Shown here: positions 48,647-59,729 of the stretch, piece after piece | How positions within the stretch are numbered: position 1 is the first letter of the stretch | How the letters are laid out: each line of letters starts with the position of its first letter | Assembly (NCBI GenBank): GCA_947034895.1 | Contig: OX344765.1 | Span: 26,913,001 to 26,977,000 of the forward strand | From: Rhytidiadelphus loreus | Lineage: Eukaryota; Streptophyta; Bryopsida; Hypnales; Hylocomiaceae | Direction of reading: 5' to 3' | DNA length: 64,000 bases | Program-made: the position numbers and the translations under genes | The notes under the pieces: generated by a model | The model's input: the letters and a program-made list of their open reading frames with translations, nothing else | Database searches by the model: none | Told to the model about the DNA's origin: nothing

Positions 48647-49540
48647 CTAGACTCAAGGAAAGACAACACTCGGCAATCAACAAAGTTGCCGTCATCTAAG
48701 TGGTACTTGACATTACAATTATGTTGGTTTTACCTAGATTTCACTTGCAACAAGTTGTGATTTTACTTGATAATGCAAGTAAATCATTTCATTGCCACCA
48801 ATCATGATTAAATTCATCTTGTGCAAAAAAATCCCATTTAAGAATCTCTTACATTCTGATTATCAATGGGTGAGGTGTAAGCTAAATTTGCATTTGTGCA
48901 AGTTATTGTATCTTAGAGAGACAATGCATCAAAGCATCACCACAATGCCACAGGAAGTTAGACTCACTAAAGACACTAAGGTAGGCTCTATAGTCCTGAG
49001 GCAATCAATGTTATTTCCACCAAATCAATGTCTTGAGCCATTTAAAAATAATGAAGTCCATATAGCTTGCAAATTCTCTAGAATTCTCACTATATATCAA
49101 TTTTTTTGACTTCAAACCTCATTCAAGTAATGTAGGATGAAAAAAATGATGTAGAAGTGACAACGATACTTTACTTCAAAATCATCGCTAAGAATTCCAT
49201 TTAGGTCTCTATAGAACACCATATACAACATTCTTCCTTTTGCTAAAATTTTGTTAGTTCTAATTAAGTTTGGCTTATTCTTGCATAGCCCTCCAAAAAT
49301 TCAGCTTTGACATGATGCATTAGAAAAAAAATGGGGCTTCAAGAAGGCCGTTGGATCTAGAGTAACAATGCAAATAAAAAATAATATTATATATATAATT
49401 TAAATAAAATTAAAAATTTGAAACCACAATTTGACATGGCACTTCAAGTGTTTGAGGTGTGATGTCAAATTGAGATTCTTTTAAATTAATTTTTTTTTTA
49501 CACTTTTTGTTTTTTTGGTCCAAATCAAGCGGCCCTCTTG
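48647..49540. other. 3' flank of the 4CL-like gene, no further gene
   Basis: It probably contains the 3' untranslated region and terminator. A 105-codon frame at 48,792-49,109 shows no family features. Confidence 0.4.
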
Positions 49541-49544
49541 AGGT

Positions 49545-50015
49545 TCCACAGTTACTAGTATGTGAGCCTAGGATCTTGATGAGCCTAGGACCTACGGTTG
49601 CTAGTATATGAGCCTAGGATCTTGATGAACCTAGGAGCCTAAGAGCCTACGTTACAAATACCTTCTATAGTTATAGGATATTTATATTATAGGTGCCTAT
49701 ATTACAGGTGTCTATGTTGTAAGTACTTATGTTGTAAACACCTTCCATGGTTCTAGGATGTTTATGTTATAGGTGTCTATGTTATAAGTACCTACGTTAT
49801 AAGCACCTTCCATGGTTATAGGATATTTATATTATAGGTGCCTATATTACAGGTGTCTATGTTGTAAGTACTTATGTTGTAAACACCTTCCATGGTTCTA
49901 GGATGTTTATGTTATAGGTGTCTATGTTATAAGTACCTACGTTATAAGCACCTTCCATGGTTATAGGGTACTAATATTATTAGTATGTATGTTATAAACA
50001 CCTTCAATAGTCATA
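49545..50015 (+). repeat. Minisatellite with 145-bp higher-order unit
   Basis: A GAGCCTAGGATCTTGATGA word occurs twice at 49,560-49,630. From 49,671 a 145-bp unit is repeated almost identically (second copy from 49,816) with a partial third from about 49,961. Each unit is two related halves of about 72 bp, built on TTATAGGTG(T/C)CTAT, GTAAGTAC and ACACCTTCCATGG-like words. Confidence 0.85.
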
Positions 50016-50163
50016 GAACACCTACTTACACTTAGGCTCAAGGCTCATAGGCTTGCATTTCTAGGCTCACATTCTAGCATTGTTGTTTAAGGTTCCATTC
50101 TTTTTCTAATGACAAAGAAGGATTGAATTTTCCTACCAAAAATTGTTGGTTGTGTACGACTTA

Positions 50164-50592
50164 CATTAGAGAAAAAATGAGGCCTCCGGAGGGATGCTCC
50201 AGCAACAGCTGAACTACCCTTCTATCTTCTTTTTTTGGCAAAAAAAAAAAATCCTCTGAGATTGCCCACCTCAAACTTGTAGTTTTCAATGCTGTTAATG
50301 GCATAGGAATCCAGTTTTTTTTTTTTTTTTTCAAAATAAAAAAAAATTAGTTGGAGAAAAAAAAAACTAAAAAACTAAAAAACTAATATAAAACTAAAAA
50401 CTAAAAACTAAAAACTAAAAATAAATAATAAAAAAATTTAGTTGCCAAGGTTGAGTGGATGACTACTTTGACAATATTCACCCAAAGTGATTTTCCTCTG
50501 CAGCTAGATTCCGGCCAAGGACTACTTTGAAAACAATAGCTTGTTTGGTCACTCTGGAATAGCCCTTCGGAGGCCTAAATTTTTTTGTAGTG
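50164..50592. mobile_element. CACTA-like MITE, about 430 bp, decayed left end
   Basis: The right end, read on the minus strand, starts CACTACAAAAAAA and continues to AGGCCTCCGAAGGG. The left end CATTAGAGAAAAAATGAGGC continues to CTCCGGAGGG, so the TIR is about 30 bp with a mutated CACTA at the left. Flanking trinucleotides differ (TTA and CAC). An internal (ACTAAAAA)n run occupies about 50,365-50,425. Confidence 0.5.
50365..50440. repeat. (ACTAAAAA)n short tandem repeat
   Basis: About eight AACTAAAAA-type units followed by AAATAATAAAAA. Low complexity inside the CACTA-like MITE. Confidence 0.85.
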
Positions 50593-53500
50593 CACAAGAT
50601 TTTTACTAATTGCAAACTTGCAATTCCAATTGTATATTTAATTTTGAACTTCTTGAAGGTATTGAAGTCTTTCATTATCCATCTTGCATCCAAATGGAGA
50701 AATTTGGACAAAATAGAGCATGAACTCAAAACTCTAATCAAACAAAACAATATTGAATTTCATTCTCCATTCATTTAATCTTTGACTTTCTTTTGGTCAT
50801 AATATAAATTAAAGAAGGCTTGAATATCTTTGAAGAGTTTAGAAACTTGAATATATGTTTGAATTTGCAAACTTTCAAATTTAACTAATATATTTCAATT
50901 TGTTTGAAATTTTTGAATTGAATGAATTTATGATCAACTTCCAAACTCCATATCTCTTATTCAATACCTCCAATAGGACATATGGGATGTATTCCATTGC
51001 ATTGATTATCAAATACGATTATAGATAAGGAGTTTAAAAAAAAGATATATATAAAAAAAAGATGGACTAAATTCTTCAAGAACCATGTGGTAGTCAAAAT
51101 TTTCAAAAGTACAAAGACGTGTTTTGAGTATAATCGTTTGAAAAGAATTTAATCATTGGTAGAAAGAAGTTCTTAAGGCACCAAGATATAGTGCAAGAGC
51201 ATGGTTCTAGAGGTCCATATTGGCATCAAGCTACTTCTATTGGGCATTTGGAACCATGTTTTTGTATTCTATAACAGAAGTAGTTTGTTGCTCCAATACC
51301 CCTTTCATTAATTAAACAAAAATTATAAACTACAATTCCTACGCCAAATCCATATTGTTGAATCAATGGTTTTAATTCAATGTTCCATCACAAAATGATG
51401 ATGGATTGATTTTATTGTTTTTTACAAGATTTTTTTCCTTCTAATTTAGAATACTAAGCTCTTATTATGGCAAGTTTAATTGATATACTTTTTGAAGACA
51501 TCCTTGAAGGGTCATTTTTGAAATAATAAAACTATTTTTGAGCAATAATATAGATGTTTGTTTTTGCCATTTGGAGGAGGGTTGTCCTATTTTCAACCAA
51601 CAAATGCAAATTCAAAGCCAAAAATTGGGGAAGTAGGTGATGTACAAAGATTACACACAATGATGTCAAGGTTTTCTAGCATGCACAAGGGCTCAAAGTG
51701 TGCGTCCTTTCCGTGAAAATTAGAATGAGAAAAAAATTCTTTTCAAGAAGAATTTGGTGCAATTCAAGAGTGTCAAAGTGTAGAAAATTTCGTTTTTATG
51801 ATATCTTTCAAAATTACGAAATATCAAAATGCTCACGTACCCATTTTTTGCTAATTTCTGATCCTCCAATACTGTAGTAGCCCATTGCAGTTAGTAACAA
51901 TGCTATATAGTATTGTAGAGTAAGCTCACTAATTTTTTTATTCATTTTTTATGATTTTAATTTTTTTTATTGATTCTTTAATATTTTTTTTATTTCATTA
52001 AAAAAGATTAATGATTTTTAATGATTTTATTGATTTTTATTTCATTTTTAATGATTTTCTAATCATTTTTAAATTTGTTTTTGTGATTCATATTGCATTG
52101 CTTCCACATAGTACTCATAGCAATCGTAGAAATGGTGGTCCTATGGCTCAAATCAACGTATTTGAAACAAAAATGTTAAGTGTTTCTTGCAACAATCCAA
52201 TAGGACTCTCCTATGATTGGACTTGTTAAAGAATGAATGAAGATTTGCTTTGGATACAAGTATTTTGAAGGAGCATTGTGCTCCAAGACACCACATTCCC
52301 TTAGGAGTTCTTCAAAACCAACTATGGATTTTTTGAAAGTTGCAATCAATTAGTAATAATGACCTGCTTTTTGATGCACAGACCTTTGATGCACAGACCT
52401 TTGGTACATAGACCTTTGATACCATGTTGCAAATCATCATGCAATTTGGAATATCCTCATCACTAAATTTCCAAAATTGTGAAGATGTGCTATAAAATGC
52501 AATTTAGAAGGATGATTTGATGATAATTTTCTAGAAAAATTTGTAAAATATGATCCATTAATCATTTTCATATAGTTAGATCACCTACTACACTAACTAA
52601 TATTTCTTAATAAAATTTGAAACCAAAAAATTAAAAATCTTTCTAAAATTAACTATAGATTCAATTTTTGTAATTTCACAAGATATTTTTTCTTTAAGTT
52701 CAAAATGCTAAGTTCAAAATAATATGTTCTAATTTGTATTCCTTCAAATCACTCATTTTTGAAGGGCCATACTTTGAACTAAAAAAGTTACACTTTGAAG
52801 TCAAATATACTTACATTGCTTAAATTATAGAATATTTGCAAAAAAGGGGTTTGAGAATCTATACCATACAAATTTGAAAAAAATAATACAAGCACTAACC
52901 TTTAAATGGATGTAAAAATCAAGGATATATTTGCATTCATTCGTTGCTCGAAATATGAACATCTAGTTCTTTAAGGATTAAAGGTTAATTTTGGATAAAT
53001 GTCAATATAACCAATATACAAAATAAACTTGTTTCATTTCTAGTCTTTAGAATAAAATGCAATTGGCAAGTTTGGTGAATTACTATGAATGGCACTACAA
53101 AGAATTTGAGTGGTTTCGATTGTAATATTTTAATAGATACCATTTTTTGGGTTAGGAGGATCAAATTGGATAATAAGTACATAATGCCAAAAATATTATT
53201 ATTAAGTATGATAACCACAACATTCTTCATAATCATAGTTGAATATTATAAATGAATATTATGATTAATATAATCTTCAATTTGGTGAAACTATTCATTT
53301 ACCTTAAAAAAATTACAACCTTGAATAAGTAGTTAGTATAGATGACACTAAGTACAATTTTTATTATAGGGAGTTGTAACTAATGTTTTAGAATTGAAGC
53401 ATGGACCAAGTGGACAATTCTTAATTTTATTTTTCCTAGCTCCCCTCCATAATCTCAAGAAGATTGACACATATAAATACCTTGTGGGAAAATAGGTTAA

Positions 53501-53600
53501 TCCCAAAAGTACATGTTGGTCACCGTAAAAATCATCCTTTTTGGTACCACGTGCATCATTAGCTTATGAAAAATCAAAGAGCACTCATTGTTGGAGGTCA
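50593..53600. other. AT-rich intergenic tract
   Basis: No gene seen. Contains a short triplication around AGACCTTTGATGCAC (about 52,372-52,425) and long T-rich stretches near 51,930-52,080. Confidence 0.5.
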
Positions 53601-53605
53601 AACTA

Positions 53606-53894
53606 AGGTAGGAGGCTGTAAAATGGAGCGGGCATTAAAATGGAACATGACTCAAAGGTACATTTTGCTTTCTATGCACATTTCAGGAGGTGGTCCATTT
53701 TGATGACCACTTTTTTCCAACTTCAAAAATTTGTAACTAATTCCACAAAGGTCCAAAAAATATGAAACGACTTGGGTTAGATTTCAATTCCACTTGTCTT
53801 TCAAGGAAAATTTACTGAAAAATATTTCAAGATGTTTTACCTCCCCAAAATTCAGTTTCAGCGCTGAGGTGCTCCATTTCTGAACCTCCCACCT
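53606..53894 (+). mobile_element. Stowaway-like MITE, 289 bp, second complete AGGTAG-family copy
   Basis: Left terminus AGGTAGGAGGCTGTAAAATG. Right terminus (minus strand) AGGTGGGAGGTTCAGAAATG. TA on both sides (53,604-53,605 and 53,895-53,896). The interior is homologous and collinear with 9109-9396: GGTCCAAAAA(A)TATGAAACRACTTGGGTTAGAT. Confidence 0.75.
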
Positions 53895-54120
53895 TATTGT
53901 ACAAGACCTCTCTTTTTCACACAAATTTCATAGGATGAAATCTGCATTTATGTTATATCCTTGTCCTACATAGAAGGATTCTTTGTAATCCATAGGACAC
54001 TTAAAATTAGTGTCTTCGGCGTTCTTACAGGGTCAAAGACAAGGACAGAGATATCCGACTCGGAAATCATATTTTAATTGATATATTCTTAGAGGATGCA
54101 AGTGAGGGACCCCACTTCAC

Positions 54121-54770
54121 GAGGAACGAAGAATGGAAGGAACGAAAGAAACACCCTGGCGGGCTCCTCGCATGAAACAAGGGCACAAGCCGACCAGAAG
54201 TTCCACTTATAAAATACAGGGAGACAGTTGTCTTCAGCTCCGTGTGACAAGTAAAGGTGAAAGTGATGACGGAAAGCCAAGTGTGAAACTTAATATTGTT
54301 ACAGTAGCAACTTACTATTGTAATTTAAGACAGAAAGTCAGTACTACGGCCCAACGACGACGGAGGCTGAGCTTTGATCACGTAATGTACCGCAGCTTTC
54401 ACGAATTTTCATCCCATTTCGAGCCAAATTTCACACTTGCGTGTGCAGCACGGATTCATGACGGTTTCGTACTGGAGTGGAACTGGCTGATTTGATACTT
54501 TGGTTTGATCTTCCGAAGAGAAGCACATCCTACCAAATTCCAGTCACCTAACAACACAGGGTCTCAACGTCTGAACGCAACCTGCCTGAGATCCGATAAC
54601 TCCGGATACGGTGACACGCCTTCAGTAGTAGAGGTTTCTGCTGAGGTTTCTGTGGAAAGTAACGTACAATACAGTGTAGCAGAACAAAAGCTCTTTTCAA
54701 GAGTCGTACAACTCGTAACAAGAAATATGAATTGAAGTATGGATTTTATTATAACGAAGAAGGTGACCTT
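54121..54770. other. Stretch with unexplained plus-strand frames, no gene supported
   Basis: Frames of 120 and 76 codons (54,133-54,495 and 54,505-54,735) follow one another on the plus strand with base composition nearer to coding. No domain, signal or splice pattern is recognisable. The region is also just past the 3' end of the RCI2/PMP3 gene and may partly be its downstream flank. A degraded transposon or a lineage-specific gene is possible. Confidence 0.25.
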
Positions 54771-54982
54771 CTATGCACAACTGAGCATACACCAAATCGG
54801 ACCACTCCTGTACTTGAGTGAGCCACGAGGGATAGCCGTTCACTCAACGTCCGTGAAATGCACACCAGAGGAAAAGGTCCTTCAAATCAACACCATTTCG
54901 TAATGCGCCTTTATGCCATTGACGTAACAAATATATCAATGTCCGCTGCTCTAGGCCATAGACATGAATACTCGTCCATCGC

Positions 54983-55525
54983 CTAAGCAACGATAACATA
55001 GAGCGCGTACAGAATTCCCGGAATGTAGCCGAGGATAGTTAACAGAATACAAATCCAAAACTCCAGCTGGCACAGACATCAAGTAAGCTCGGTCAGCACT
55101 TCAACGATAAACTCATCAATATTCTCCCCCTAATGTCTAAAAGAGCACAGAATCTAAGAAGAACAAAGAACTATGTCTTACACCTGGCACCCTTACAATT
55201 CTCGCGACAGAAGAAACTCGTATAACTTACTGAAAATCTCAAAAATATAGCAGGTACTGAAAACAGCATGAAAAAAAATTCTACTACAACTCGGCATAGT
55301 ATCACTTCTTGCGACAGAAGAAACTCGTCTCGATCTAAACACCTACAAAATTTAACAATTAGATCCTAGAAACACCATGAGAAAAATCTAAAGAAACGCG
55401 ACTAGAATTCCAAAGCTAAATATTTTACTCACCCCGCAACCGTAACGGAAGAAAACGCCGAGAGGCGGCAACAGAATAGCGAGCAAGACCTCGCAGAACG
55501 TCGCACCGGAGCTTCCTTTGCCCAT
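54983..55525 (-). CDS. RCI2/PMP3 low-temperature and salt-responsive plasma-membrane proteolipid (2 exons, 58 aa)
   Basis: Small hydrophobic membrane protein of the PMP3 family (UPF0057), which helps maintain membrane potential and ion homeostasis under salt and cold stress in yeast and plants. Exon 1 is 55,433-55,525 (31 codons) and exon 2 is 54,983-55,066 (28 codons with stop), joined in phase 0 by GTGAGT and CAG. It shows the family's two membrane segments: EVLLAILLPPLGVFFRYGCG in the first, then LEFWICILLTILGYIPGILY in the second. It is too short and too split to appear as one long frame. The end after YALYVIVA is short, without the hydrophilic tail some RCI2 members have. The 366-bp intron has a local duplication around GACAGAAGAAACTCGT. 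Confidence 0.95.
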
Positions 55526-57840
55526 TTTCGCAAGAAGAAAATAGCGTCGACTCCTCTCCGCTCACACAGCCGATAGAGAACAGAAGAATCGCCCTTCAAA
55601 GCTCCGAAAACCTATGATGAGAGCAACTGGAACAAATCTCGCAGCAGAAACAACAAGCTCCAGCAAACACTACTACTGCCAAGTTCTACAGGGAAGACAG
55701 TGGAACTGCACAACTATAAAAACACATTTCCCAAATCAATGAAAATTAACTTAAAATAATAGAGTTTTCATTTTGGTAGATATCAGCAGCCTCTAGGCCA
55801 GTGGACCATTTCAAAAGCAATTCTGAATCTACGTTTTGACTAAAGTAACCACGGAGCGGGTCATGGGTGGTGTGACAGCTGGAAGCCCAGAGCTGTTTAT
55901 CTAAAATTAGTGATCATATTTTGTAGTAAATTATGTAACTCAAATGGATTAATAGGGATCGATAGAATTATAAATAGGAAAAAAATAGATTTTCTCATAC
56001 TATAGTCACATTGGCAATATGGAAAAATACAAAAGAAATTATAATGGTGTTTGTCATTATGGTGAACAGAAGTAAGTTATGGAACCATGCTATAGTTCTG
56101 TGGTCCAAAATACCAAGAAAGTTGAATTTGGCCTCTTTGAAGTAGAATATCCACTATGCTTTTAATGTTTAGAAATTAATATTAGAGAAATATAATGGTT
56201 CTTTCACTACTTTTTTGTCCATGTATTTTTCATGAATGTCCACTAAAATATAATCAAAGACCATCACACATCAAATTTCTAAAATTCTAAAAACATTAAT
56301 TTTTTTTGCTAAATACACAAACTTCAATGATTTGGCAAAGAGTAGGGGCAAAGATCTATAAAAAGAAAATTCTAGTTTTGTCCAAATGGATAATTCATAT
56401 CATTGTGTCTAAATCAAAGTCTAGATTAAACTTCCTAAAGTTGTAGAAGTCATATTTTGAAGAAGATTGTGCTTCCCTTATGATCCAACAAATCTTAAAT
56501 ATTTAATCCCTAATATTGTTACTAAATGAATATTCAATGCCATATGAAAATTTAAATTGATGATCGTGTAAAACATTTGACATGTTGATAATATTTTCAT
56601 TTCTTACTATTTAAAAAAATAATAACAACAATGAAAAATTGCATCTTGATATGAATGCCTATAAAAGATGTATTTAATTTTTGTTACAAACTTATGTTCT
56701 AAATGTCTCAAAGCATCTCCATTTAGCACTAATAGAAAAATGTCAAAACAATGATAAGAATGTAATGTTTAGGCCCATCTATAGATAACAATTAGGGTGA
56801 ATTTTTTTGCAAAATTAGCTTAAAAAAAATTAGAGTTATTCAATGCCCTAAATATAGAATTCATACATTACATGTGTTTTGGCTCTCGGGGAGGGTTGCG
56901 AGTTCTCAACTCGAACCCCCCCCCGAGAACTGCCGAAGTCCGCTGTTCCCGGCCTGTGCTGACCTGGCCGAGAGACGGCCATGTCATATTTTTCGGAAAA
57001 ACAAAAAATTTAACTTTTGTTTATCATTTTAAGGACTTAAAAATTTTATTTTATTTTATTTTTTCAAAAAAAATAAATCTAATAGCAGCGTTCTTTGACT
57101 GCCAGGGGAACAGCGCCGGGAACGACCTCGAAACGGCCCTCAAAATCCTGAAATCTCTTCTAATGTAAAATTGAACAATAAATGTGATCAATTTAGATAG
57201 ACATTCAAAAATTAATTAATTTTTTAGAATTTTTTAGAATTTTTTAGAAATTATTTTTTATAATAAATGGATAAATTAAATAAGAATACAATCTACTTTG
57301 ATAAACATATTTTTCAAGTATATATCCAATCCAATTATTTTTTGGACTATAGGTTTAATTAGATGCTTGCTTTTGACTACTAAGTTGGTTTTGTGGAATT
57401 GTTGAATGTCTTTGATAGATTTTCAAGGAACTTCACATTGTTCCCCAATAAAAATCAATGAAAGGTTCCTTGCAAACTTTTCAATACTATAAGCGTGCCA
57501 CTGAAGCAACAACTCCATGAAAACCATGAAGTGTCAACAATTCATTCAATTTTTTTATAAGAGTCAATATTAACTTTTTAGAAACTTAAAAACCATTATT
57601 TTCAAAAAACTTTCTAAGATCTCAAGGGTTATAGTATGTTAGCCTTGAAACTAATGTAATTTTAGCATTTATTTCATTACAATTTTTTTTATTAAAATAA
57701 ATTGCATCAGAATGAGGTTGACAATATTATTTTGATTTAGTATTATTTTGGCATATATTCTAAGGTGAACCAGCCTATGAGAGGCAAGTTGCACAATGCA
57801 AATACCTAGGAAATGATCCATCGCAATCTTACATCAACCC
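55526..57840. other. Upstream of RCI2/PMP3, then AT-rich intergenic DNA
   Basis: The first few hundred bases (purine-rich, GC-richer) should be the leader and promoter of the RCI2 gene. The rest is AT-rich apart from a GC-rich hairpin island at 56,880-57,140. Confidence 0.4.
56885..56927. repeat. GC-rich hairpin with C9 run in AT-rich DNA
   Basis: CTCGGGGAGGGTTGCGAGTT and AACTCGAACCCC..CCCCGAG are near-perfect inverted complements around CTC. A second GC-rich patch (about 57,100-57,145) carries GGGAACAGCG, the inverse of CGCTGTTCCC near 56,943. Together they may mark the ends of a roughly 260-bp foldback element. Confidence 0.5.
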
Positions 57841-57841
57841 A

Positions 57842-57958
57842 TGATAGAATTTTTGCAATAAATGAGTTTTGAAATAATTATGATAGAATTTTTGCAATAA
57901 ATGAGTTTTGAATTAATTATGATAGAATTTTTGCAATAAATGAGTTTTGAATTAATTA
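57842..57958 (+). repeat. Three perfect-to-near-perfect 39-bp tandem copies
   Basis: TGATAGAATTTTTGCAATAA starts at 57,842, 57,881 and 57,920. Copies differ by one or two bases, so the amplification is recent. It abuts the left arm of the long inverted repeat. Confidence 0.9.
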
Positions 57959-57962
57959 TTTT

Positions 57963-58837
57963 GAGTTAGTGCCTACAACCAATGCCTTGGGTGATGGTGA
58001 AGGAGTTCCTATAACAATCATTAATAACTCCTTCATGTCATGGCCATGTTAGGAAATATTTTGATTGCTTTAGGTGGTAAGATGACCATCATGGGTACAC
58101 TTTTTGTTGGTTTGGGGATAGTCTAGAGACTACTTGGATAGCACACTTCAAAAATTCATAATAAATTCATACTTTGTCAAAATAAAATAAAATTTCAATT
58201 TCTCTCTCCATTTCTCGCATTTGTCTTTATATGGAAAAAAATTGTTTTTTTCAATAATGTCAACAAGGCAAAACAGTTATTCTACCTGTTACAGGTCTTG
58301 ATAATCAGGTGGTCTTGATAGTAGGTCGGTTGTGACTTTTGAGAAGCAATATCTATGGAGCTGCATTACATCATTAGAATTTAAGATATTTCTGTGACTA
58401 TGATCTTGTAATTGGAAAGCAGTTTCCAAGGTAGCACATAAGGTAAACCAGGAGAATGACTAGTTTGCCCTATTGGCATTGTTGAATTTTTTCTTCCATA
58501 TAAATACAAATGGAGAGGGCAATTGAAATTTTATTTTTTTGACAATATGAGTTTGTTATGAATTTTGGAAGTACACTGCCCAATTGACCCAAAAGAGTCT
58601 CTAGACTACCCCTAGAACCAACAAAAAGTGTATTCATAATGATCATCTTATGCACCTAAAGTAGTCACAATATTTCATAACATGACCACTACATGAAGGC
58701 CTAAAAAAGTCACTTCAATCCTGTGAAGAATTTACACTCAAAAAGTGACAATTCCATCACTCAAAATGGAAGTTCCTATTGTAATTACTATTCTCTCCAC
58801 ACCATCATCCAAGACATTGACTGTGGACACTACTGAG
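57963..58837. repeat. Long imperfect inverted repeat (foldback), arms about 270-340 bp
   Basis: The left arm 57,963-58,232 matches the reverse complement of the right arm 58,495-58,837. Shared words include CACTTTTTGTTGGTT, TAGTCTAGAGACT, AAAATTCATAA, AAAATTTCAATT and GTCTTGGATGATGGTG/GCCTTGGGTGATGGTG. The loop is about 260 bp. No coding frame. It fits a foldback transposon or an MULE-like element with long termini; a transcript would form a long hairpin. Confidence 0.8.
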
Positions 58838-59729
58838 TAAACCTAATGTAGCCCCAATCTCATTTATTTAAAAAAAGTGTATCATGGGTTGTTGCAAGAT
58901 AGTAATGGGCATGGTGTCTGTCATGGGCCTTTTGACTCTCATAGGCTGGTTTACCTTACCTACTCTGGCCACTTCATCTGAGGGAAAGATATCTATTGTA
59001 ATAGAAGCAGATCCATGTGACACTGTCAATTGAAACAGAACAGTGCTTTCTATCACGAATGTTAAAGAAGATGCACAATTGTAACAGCTGTGCAATATTG
59101 ATAAACGACTGTAGGTGTCTCCGACAGAAGTAAAATGCAGAATAACCGAAGGCAATTACTATCCTTGAACTCCGTCAAAATGGATAGAATGTTCGTAGAA
59201 TGTTCCAAGAAAAAAGTACGGGAAGATGCTGCAGTCCTCAATGAGGACTGTCGTACCTTCAGAATTATCCAACTGTATTGGAGCCAACCTTGCAGAGTTT
59301 TAATGACATTGATCACTGAAAACCCCAGGTTGTCGACAAATTTTAGAGAACTGTCCTCCAGTGTTTCTTCACGTAAACGCAGTGCTGCATTACTCCTCAA
59401 GTAGAAACCAAAATCGGAGATGCGGCATCAGATATGAAAGAGATTCTCGCCAAAAAAAAGGTCACCATTACCTCTCCTCGACAATGTCAACATTGTGGGA
59501 TGCAGCCACAAGGTTTCGCCCTATGTTCTGGTGCGCTGTGGTCTTGACAGCCTTCATATGCCCTGGTGGAGTCATGTATGAGATGAAGTTGTTGGCAATC
59601 AGCCAACTAATACTGGGATTGCCATGTCATTCTTCTATCTGCTTTAATCACTTCCCAAACATATGTACAGCAACCTTTGTAATGAAATGAAATGAGACTG
59701 TTGAACGCTAAAGATTCCCACAAAAGAGC
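58838..59729. other. 3' flank of the carrier gene
   Basis: Probably includes the 3' untranslated region. Frames up to about 110 codons exist on both strands at 59,060-59,690, but they are unrelated to any family I recognise and overlap each other. Confidence 0.4.

Noticed and set aside
59062..59690. Overlapping 110-codon frames on both strands past the carrier stop codon
   Set aside because: They overlap each other, lack any family similarity and lie where the carrier's 3' untranslated region is expected.
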